From Pontibacter cellulosilyticus (GTDB lineage: Bacteria > Bacteroidota > Bacteroidia > Cytophagales > Hymenobacteraceae): a stretch of DNA of 64,000 bases. Below are positions 58,984 to 64,000 of the stretch, piece after piece; the first letter of the stretch is position 1; each line of letters begins with the position of its first letter. The translations under genes and the position numbers were made by a program. Below the pieces are notes generated by a model that saw nothing but the letters and a program-made list of their open reading frames with translations, was not told the origin of the DNA and did not search any database. Where the stretch lies: contig NZ_JACRVF010000002.1 in NCBI RefSeq assembly GCF_014306105.1, positions 248,001-312,000 on the forward strand. Reading direction: 5' to 3'.

Positions 58984-60210
58984 ATGCTAAAGAAACTATT
59001 CATCTCCTTTTCGCTGGCGCAGCAGAACATCCGTAGCAGGCTGTTCCACACACTACTGTCTATACTTGGTATTGTGATTGGGGTAGCTGCCCTGGTTACG
59101 GTGCTCTCGCTGATAGATGGTTTGGAGGAGTTTGCGCAGCAGGAGATAACAAAAACAACCGATCTAAAAGCAGTTGTCATTACCACAAGCACCTACAAGC
59201 GGGTGGATGATGTCGCGCTGCCTAAAACTGATTATGGTTACCTCAACTACAAAACATTTAAGGAGCTAGAGGCATCTTCACCAAAACCAGCCAGAGGATT
59301 TATACAGGCAAAACATAACAGCGCGGTTACTGTAGAGGGTAAGCAGCAACCAATGGGTGCTTCATTGGCGGCAATCAATGCTTACTATCCAACTGATACG
59401 AAGATCAAGTATGGCCAATTTTTTACGACGAATGATTTGCAGCAGCAAAATCCTGTTGCCATTATCAGCCATGGTTTTGCAGTGAATGCCTTTGGCAAAG
59501 ACTCTGCAGAATACCTGTTGGGCAAAACGGTAGCTTTTGATAGCCTGGAGTTGAAGATTGTGGGTGTATTGCCGGAGGAGGATGATAAGTCTCCGCGCCT
59601 GTTTTACCCCTTCACACTGCTTACTGAAGAGCAGTTAAAAGCAAATCCGCCTATGGGTGCACTGGAAGCACAGGATATTATGGACGTTACTACAATTAAA
59701 AGCCACACAGAAGCCTGGCTGAAGGCAAAGTTTCCGGCTGATACGACAGATTTTCGTGTAATGACGAACGAGGGCAGAGTAGAGCAGGCCGCAAAAGGAT
59801 TTTTGCTATTCAGAGTAGTGATGGGCATGATCGTGGGTATTTCGGTAATAGTGGGTGGTATAGGTGTTATGAACGTGCTGCTGATATCTGTAACAGAACG
59901 CACCGTAGAGATTGGTGTGCGCAAAGCCATGGGAGCCAAAAAGCGTGACATCCTGCTGCAGTTCCTCGCTGAGTCTATAACGGTGTCTCTGTTCGGAAGT
60001 ATACTTGGTTTGCTGCTGGGTATTCTTGCCACGCTGGGCATTGTGCCTATAATCAAAGCCTTTGTGGATGTGCCTTTTCAGGCAGCTTATACTTTAGATA
60101 CGTTTATGGTTATTGCCGGTATTGCTGTAATAGTAGGCATCGTTTTTGGTACCTATCCGGCCACCCGCGCCTCTAAACTAGATCCTGTAGAGGCCATCAG
60201 GAGAGAGTAA
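58984..60210 (+). CDS. MacB/FtsX-type ABC transporter permease
   Basis: A 408-residue permease. It has N-terminal MacB-type periplasmic core domain after the first helix (FHTLLSILGIVIGVAALVTV, about 20-42) and three C-terminal membrane helices (about 270-300, 325-350, 370-395) with the family VGGIGVMNVLLISVTERTVE and GVRKAMGAKKRDILLQFL. No ATPase gene adjoins it, so its MacB-like partner must be encoded elsewhere. Divergent from blaI across the operator region. Confidence 0.88.
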   Translation: MLKKLFISFSLAQQNIRSRLFHTLLSILGIVIGVAALVTVLSLIDGLEEFAQQEITKTTDLKAVVITTSTYKRVDDVALPKTDYGYLNYKTFKELEASSPKPARGFIQAKHNSAVTVEGKQQPMGASLAAINAYYPTDTKIKYGQFFTTNDLQQQNPVAIISHGFAVNAFGKDSAEYLLGKTVAFDSLELKIVGVLPEEDDKSPRLFYPFTLLTEEQLKANPPMGALEAQDIMDVTTIKSHTEAWLKAKFPADTTDFRVMTNEGRVEQAAKGFLLFRVVMGMIVGISVIVGGIGVMNVLLISVTERTVEIGVRKAMGAKKRDILLQFLAESITVSLFGSILGLLLGILATLGIVPIIKAFVDVPFQAAYTLDTFMVIAGIAVIVGIVFGTYPATRASKLDPVEAIRRE

Positions 60211-60230
60211 AGTATAAAACTTTATACTTT
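60209..60230. repeat. Short perfect palindrome built from two facing heptamers
   Basis: AAAGTATAAA (60209-60218) and TTTATACTTT (60221-60230) with 2 bases between; it joins AAGTATA and TATACTT head to head directly after the permease stop. Confidence 0.5.
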
Positions 60231-60318
60231 GTAAACCTTTGCGTCCTCTGCGGTAGACAAAGTGTTTACATCCTTCTGGGCGTAACTTTCGTCTACAAGA
60301 GCAGCCAAACGATAAACC

Positions 60319-61299
60319 ATGAAAGCCATACTTGTAAAACAACCCGGAGGCCCCGAGCAACTTGTGCTGGGGGAGTACGAAAAACCGTTGCCAAACCCAT
60401 ACGAACTACTGGTAAAAGTACACGCTACTGCATTAAACCGTGCCGATACCTTGCAGCGCCAAGGCAAGTATCATCCACCTAAGGGTGCCAGTCCATTGTT
60501 AGGTTTAGAGATAGCAGGGGAGGTAGTAGAGGCAGGGTATAACTGCACACGCTTTAGCAAAGGCGATAAGGTGTTCGGACTGTTACCAGGAGGCGGCTAT
60601 GCAGAATACGCCATCATCGACGAAAACATGGCCATGCCTTTACCTGAAAGCTTAACCATGGAAGAGGCTGCCGCGATACCCGAAGTTTTCATGACGGCAT
60701 ATCAGGCGCTGTTCTGGCTGGGCAAGCTACAGCCGCAGGAGCGGGTGTTGATACATGCAGGAGCCAGTGGCGTAGGTACGGCAGCTATTCAGTTGGCGCG
60801 CGTGCACAAAGCCGAGATACTTACAACAGCGTCAGAATTTAAAGTACACGCCTGCAAAGAGCTTGGTGCGCACAAAAGTATAAATTACCAGGAAGTGCCT
60901 TTCGAAGACGAGGTGCTGGCGTTCACCAACAACGAAGGGGTAGACCTTATCGTGGATTTTATTGCCGGCCCATACTTTAACCAGAACATCGATTGCCTTA
61001 GAACAGACGGCCGCCTGGTTATACTTGCCAGTTTAGGAGGCGGTAAAGTAGATGAGTTTGATTTGCGTAAGATATTAGTAAAGCGTTTGCAGGTAATCGG
61101 CTCAACCCTCCGCTCAAGAACAAAAGACTACCAGATCAAGCTAACTAAGGAAATGAGTCAATTTGCAATACCATATTTTAATGATGGTACCATTAAGCCT
61201 GTTATTGATTCTGTTTACGATTGGCAGGATGCGGCAGAAGCTCACCGTTACATGGAGCAGAACAAGAATATCGGAAAGATCGTGTTGCGGGTTAGTTAG
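60319..61299 (+). CDS. NADPH:quinone oxidoreductase, zinc-free MDR family (PIG3/QOR-like)
   Basis: A 326-residue medium-chain dehydrogenase/reductase. GroES-like N-terminal half: PNPYELLVKVHATALNRADT and GLEIAGEVVEAG. Rossmann half: HAGASGVGTAAIQLARVHKA, DLIVDFIAGPYFNQN and LVILASLGGGKVDEFD. No catalytic-zinc cysteines, so it is of the quinone/enone reductase kind. Full length, ending KNIGKIVLRVS. Confidence 0.9.
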   Translation: MKAILVKQPGGPEQLVLGEYEKPLPNPYELLVKVHATALNRADTLQRQGKYHPPKGASPLLGLEIAGEVVEAGYNCTRFSKGDKVFGLLPGGGYAEYAIIDENMAMPLPESLTMEEAAAIPEVFMTAYQALFWLGKLQPQERVLIHAGASGVGTAAIQLARVHKAEILTTASEFKVHACKELGAHKSINYQEVPFEDEVLAFTNNEGVDLIVDFIAGPYFNQNIDCLRTDGRLVILASLGGGKVDEFDLRKILVKRLQVIGSTLRSRTKDYQIKLTKEMSQFAIPYFNDGTIKPVIDSVYDWQDAAEAHRYMEQNKNIGKIVLRVS

Positions 61300-61465
61300 T
61301 CTTAAAAAGTACGTTGTTTCTGTAGCAAGTTTAGGGTTAGTGTTACTAGTAGCTATGCATGATACCGGTATTCAATTGGCTTTCTGCGGAGCAGAAAAAA
61401 GTATTAGAGCAGAAGATTCTCTATTGTGAGGGTCTAAAGGCAATGACGTTGACTTAAACTTAAAT

Positions 61466-61549
61466 TGTCATCTCGAACAGCGTGAGAGATCTTTTTAAAA
61501 TTATTCCAGGAGAATTCTATAGAGATCTCTCACGCTGTTCGAGATGACA
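61466..61549. repeat. Palindromic repeat element, family B copy 2 (27-bp perfect arms)
   Basis: Arms 61466-61492 and 61523-61549 are exact inverted repeats of 27 bases with a 30-base AT-rich spacer. Each arm begins TGTCATCTCGAACAGCGTGA at the outer side. It lies between two convergent genes (quinone oxidoreductase and rluA-like) in a 262-base gap and may also end transcription from both sides. Confidence 0.85.
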
Positions 61550-61561
61550 GCTTCTTTAAAA

Positions 61562-62272
61562 TTAGTGGGCGCGCAGCTGTTTAACCAGAACCGCAAAATC
61601 TTTCGGGTAAGGCGCCTCGACTTTTATAGGCTCCCCGTTTAGCAATGTAAACCCGATATTGAAGGAATGTAGTGCAAAGCGCTTGATCAGTGGCTGCTCT
61701 TCTGTGTCCTTTTTCAGGTTAAACTTTCTTTTCAGGCTGCTCAGGTATAAGTTTTCACCCCCGTACAGTTCATCACTCACAATAGGGGCACCCAAAGATG
61801 CCAAATGCACGCGTATCTGGTGCAGACGACCAGTAACAGGCACACACTCTATCAAGCTGTGGCGGGCGTAATTTTCTACAGTGGTAAAGTATGTTTCAGC
61901 GGACTTGCCCTGTGGTGTTAGTTTAGCTACACCTTTGGCCCCTGCAAGTATGGATTTGTTCACCAGTTCGTCCTCGAAATGGTGTACTCCCCACACTACA
62001 GCATGGTATACTTTGTATACTTCGCGGTGCTCAAACTGCATTGCCAGGTGGCGGTAAGCTTCAGCGTTTTTAGCAAAGACTAGGCAGCCGGATGTGTCCT
62101 TGTCCAGGCGGTGGCAGGCTTGCAGGTCTGGATTGTACTGGCGGGCTATCTTAAGTAAGTTAGTGGTGTTGGGTGTTCTGTCCTCGAGGGTAGCCAGAAA
62201 AGGAGGTTTGTTCACCACCACGTAGTCCTCGTTCTCAAATATAATCAGGTCTTTAAAAACCGGGTATTTCAT
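61562..62272 (-). CDS. RluA-family RNA pseudouridine synthase
   Basis: A 236-residue pseudouridine synthase. The catalytic Asp57 is in CHRLDKDTSGCLVFAKN, and the binding motifs TGRLHQIRVHLASLGAPIVS follow. It has no S4 domain at the N terminus (the fold starts at residue 8), so it is the short RluA/RluC-like form; the RNA target is not known. The next gene upstream on the same strand is 393 bases away. Confidence 0.92.
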   Translation of the reverse strand: MKYPVFKDLIIFENEDYVVVNKPPFLATLEDRTPNTTNLLKIARQYNPDLQACHRLDKDTSGCLVFAKNAEAYRHLAMQFEHREVYKVYHAVVWGVHHFEDELVNKSILAGAKGVAKLTPQGKSAETYFTTVENYARHSLIECVPVTGRLHQIRVHLASLGAPIVSDELYGGENLYLSSLKRKFNLKKDTEEQPLIKRFALHSFNIGFTLLNGEPIKVEAPYPKDFAVLVKQLRAH

Positions 62273-62665
62273 GTGTTGCTATACTTTGTAAACTGCGCTT
62301 TATACTTTACTCTGTGCAGTGCTGCAAAGATACTAATTTAATTTGCTGATTGTTGATTGGTGAAGATTGACGGGAATATGGATACCGAAGTATACTAAGG
62401 TCTGTTAGCACTTGATGAGTAATCCCGCTATAACGTAAGTGTTAAGCGAGGCATTATTTATGCTGGCGCATAGTGGTAAGTCTTCACACTTGCGGAAGTA
62501 TAAAATGTAAGATTATAATTTGGCAGATGTCGGAAGTGCTCGTACGGCTCACGGAAGCCTGAAGACTGCCTATCGTGTTAAAATACAAGTTACGCTTCGC
62601 TTAAGACTTGCGTCAGGTTATTGCAAATTTTAGGATGTTAATGGCCAACCATGAATAACCGATAA
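62273..62665. other. 393-base gap without a gene
   Basis: No convincing open frame, tRNA or strong hairpin was found. It contains five or so TATACTT/AAGTATA heptamers (62281, 62301, 62390, 62497) and a mixed-composition stretch (62520-62620) of no recognised type. It separates the rluA-like gene from the histidine kinase on the minus strand. Confidence 0.5.
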
Positions 62666-63706
62666 CTAAGCAACTTTTGCCTTCTGTAGCTTAAAGCGGA
62701 GAGTAGTGCCTTTTTCTACTTCGCTTTTAACGGCAATAAACGATTTATGCGCTTCTACAATATGTTTACAGATAGCCAGACCAAGTCCGGTGCTGCTGGT
62801 GTCGCGGGCGCGGCTCTTATCGATTCTGTAAAAGCGTTCGAAGATTCGGTTGATGTGCTCTTGGGCAATACCTCTGCCGTCGTCTTTTACCGTTACAGTA
62901 TACTTCTTACGGCCTTCATCAAACATAACCCAGATATTTCCGCCTTTGCGGCCATACTTAATAGCGTTGTCAATCAGGTTAATAAAAACCTGGCGCATGC
63001 GGTTAGGGTCAGCGAAAAGGATCACCTGTTGGTCGGAGCTTGTTTCCAGGTGCAGGCTTACCTGGTGTTGCGCGGCCTTCTGCTCTAGTTGTTCAAAAAC
63101 CTCATGCATCAGCTGTACCGCATCAAAATTACGCTTAGCCATTTTAGCAACGCCCTTCTCAAACTGCGATATACTGATCAGGTCCTGCACCAGTGCATCT
63201 AAACCATCCAAGCTTTTAGCAGCTTTCTCCAGAAACCTTTCCCGAACATTTGGATCATCCATCGCGCCATCAAGCAAGGTATGTATAAAGCCCTGCGCGG
63301 CAAAAATGGGAGTTTTTAACTCATGCGATACATCGGCCAGGAATTCACGGCGCATTGCCTGTAATCGTTTTAGTTCGTCAATTTCCTGCTGCTTACGCTC
63401 TGCGATCATGTAAATCTCGTCTTTAATCTTGGTGAGCGGATCAGAGGTGAAGCTGGATTTGCTCTCAATCTTTTTGAAATCCTGCTTCTTTACCTTCTCC
63501 AGGCTGGTGTATACGTTCTTGATTTCGCGTAGTACTAGTGCCTCGTAAGAAAAGTAAACCAACAAAAAGCAGCTGATAAAAACGATCACCAATGCTACCT
63601 TAAATCCCTCTGAAGAAAAGTAACTGGCTAAAGCAAGAAAGGCGGTAAGCACCAAAGCCACCGCCAATGAAATTAATAATGTAAGCGAACGGGAGGTGAA
63701 ATTCAT
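62666..63706 (-). CDS. Sensor histidine kinase, PhoR-like
   Basis: A 346-residue two-component kinase. Two membrane helices (about 8-29 and 35-55) with almost no periplasmic loop. HisKA domain with phospho-acceptor His128 in FLADVSHELKTPIFAAQGF, then HATPase with NLIDNAIKYGRKGGN, DDGRGIAQEHINRIFERFYR and STGLGLAICKHIVEAH. Because the sensing loop is tiny, the signal may be sensed in the membrane or through a partner. The matching regulator gene lies 3 bases upstream (63710), so the order is regulator-kinase. Confidence 0.95.
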   Translation of the reverse strand: MNFTSRSLTLLISLAVALVLTAFLALASYFSSEGFKVALVIVFISCFLLVYFSYEALVLREIKNVYTSLEKVKKQDFKKIESKSSFTSDPLTKIKDEIYMIAERKQQEIDELKRLQAMRREFLADVSHELKTPIFAAQGFIHTLLDGAMDDPNVRERFLEKAAKSLDGLDALVQDLISISQFEKGVAKMAKRNFDAVQLMHEVFEQLEQKAAQHQVSLHLETSSDQQVILFADPNRMRQVFINLIDNAIKYGRKGGNIWVMFDEGRKKYTVTVKDDGRGIAQEHINRIFERFYRIDKSRARDTSSTGLGLAICKHIVEAHKSFIAVKSEVEKGTTLRFKLQKAKVA

Positions 63707-63709
63707 CTA

Positions 63710-64000
63710 TTAATCTGTGTTGAACTTGTAGCCCACGCCTTTTATGGTCTTGATATGATCTTCTCCAATCTTCTCACGCACTTTGCGAATATGCACGTCA
63801 ACGGTGCGGGCAATCACATAAACATCATTTCCCCAAACGTTGTTCAATAGCTCTTCGCGGCTGAAAACCTTGTTAGGGGTAGCTGCAAGAAAAGCCAAAA
63901 GCTCGAATTCCTTTTTAGGCAACGTTATTTTTTCCTCGCCTCTGTACACGGCAAAGCTGTTGCGGTCTATGCGCAGGCCTCCGGCCTCTACCACCTGATT
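63710..64000 (-). CDS. OmpR/PhoB-type response regulator (C-terminal end only)
   Basis: The last 96 residues of a response regulator: winged-helix DNA-binding domain with LRIDRNSFAVYRGEEKITLP, FELLAFLAATPNKVFSREEL, VYVIARTVDVHIRKVREKIG and DHIKTIKGVGYKFN. The receiver domain lies beyond the window edge at 64000. The reading frame runs off the end. It is the partner of the histidine kinase 3 bases downstream. Confidence 0.93.
   Translation of the reverse strand, partial: NQVVEAGGLRIDRNSFAVYRGEEKITLPKKEFELLAFLAATPNKVFSREELLNNVWGNDVYVIARTVDVHIRKVREKIGEDHIKTIKGVGYKFNTD

Noticed and set aside
61300..61429. Short open frame after the quinone oxidoreductase
   Set aside because: It overlaps the end of the oxidoreductase frame, has no start context of its own and ends within the gap before the palindromic repeat.
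62850..63413. 187-codon plus-strand frame opposite the histidine kinase
   Set aside because: Ser/Cys/Arg-rich shadow of the HisKA/HATPase coding region.

Overview
The window is a chromosomal segment of a member of the Bacteroidota. The best guess is Cytophagales, family Hymenobacteraceae, Pontibacter-like. This is inferred from the Bacteroidota-type promoters (TTG/TTTG, about 20 bases, TAnnTTTG), the general lack of Shine-Dalgarno sequences, the rpoC-DUF3467 and rpsL-rpsG-fusA-rpsJ layouts, a ~1,120-residue SecA without the C-terminal zinc motif, and a zinc-less L36. No rRNA, tRNA, CRISPR array, prophage or intact insertion sequence was seen.

Bases 1-21.5 kb are the transcription/translation core. 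The 3' three quarters of rpoC is followed by a DUF3467 gene. Then comes rpsL-rpsG-fusA-rpsJ with its own promoter, closed by a terminator with perfect 25-base arms. A second promoter starts the S10-spc-alpha block: rplC-D-W-B, rpsS, rplV, rpsC, rplP, rpmC, rpsQ, rplN-X-E, rpsN, rpsH, rplF-R, rpsE, rpmD, rplO, secY, map, infA, rpmJ, rpsM-K-D, rpoA, rplQ. The small rpmD and rpmJ genes are included. A nested hairpin lies between rpoA and rplQ.

Bases 21.5-26.4 kb hold carA, enolase, an FtsB/DivIC-like division protein and the Hsp70 chaperone HscA. Bases 26.5-36.5 kb are mixed: a minus-strand group (Ldh-family dehydrogenase, three-helix membrane protein, secreted alpha/beta hydrolase), a large exported TPR protein, a Ppx/GppA phosphatase, a GluR0-like ligand-gated K+ channel with an unusual ligand site, an rRNA-methyltransferase-like enzyme, dapF and a GNAT acetyltransferase.

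Bases 36.8-53.8 kb carry secA, deoC, a SPOR lipoprotein, an M20 amidohydrolase, an outer-membrane-like protein, Hsp20, a DegP/HtrA protease, an antiquitin-like aldehyde dehydrogenase, an ECF sigma / membrane partner / beta-repeat exported protein operon, a RidA-family protein, a membrane-anchored MutS-like ATPase and two small unknown genes.

Bases 53.9-56.5 kb (minus strand) are rplM-rpsI-rpsB-tsf. Bases 56.7-64 kb carry a BlaI/BlaR1-type pair, in which the sensor ends in a threefold repeat instead of a penicillin-binding domain and three near-identical operators precede blaI. After these come a lone MacB/FtsX-type permease, a quinone oxidoreductase, an RluA-type pseudouridine synthase, and a PhoR-like kinase with the end of its OmpR-type regulator.

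Two window-wide signals are not explained by genes. First, the heptamer AAGTATA (complement TATACTT) occurs about 80 times by eye between 26.4 and 64 kb, against roughly five expected by chance. Second, two families of dispersed palindromic repeats (31.5 and 47.8 kb; 53.0 and 61.5 kb) sit between genes.
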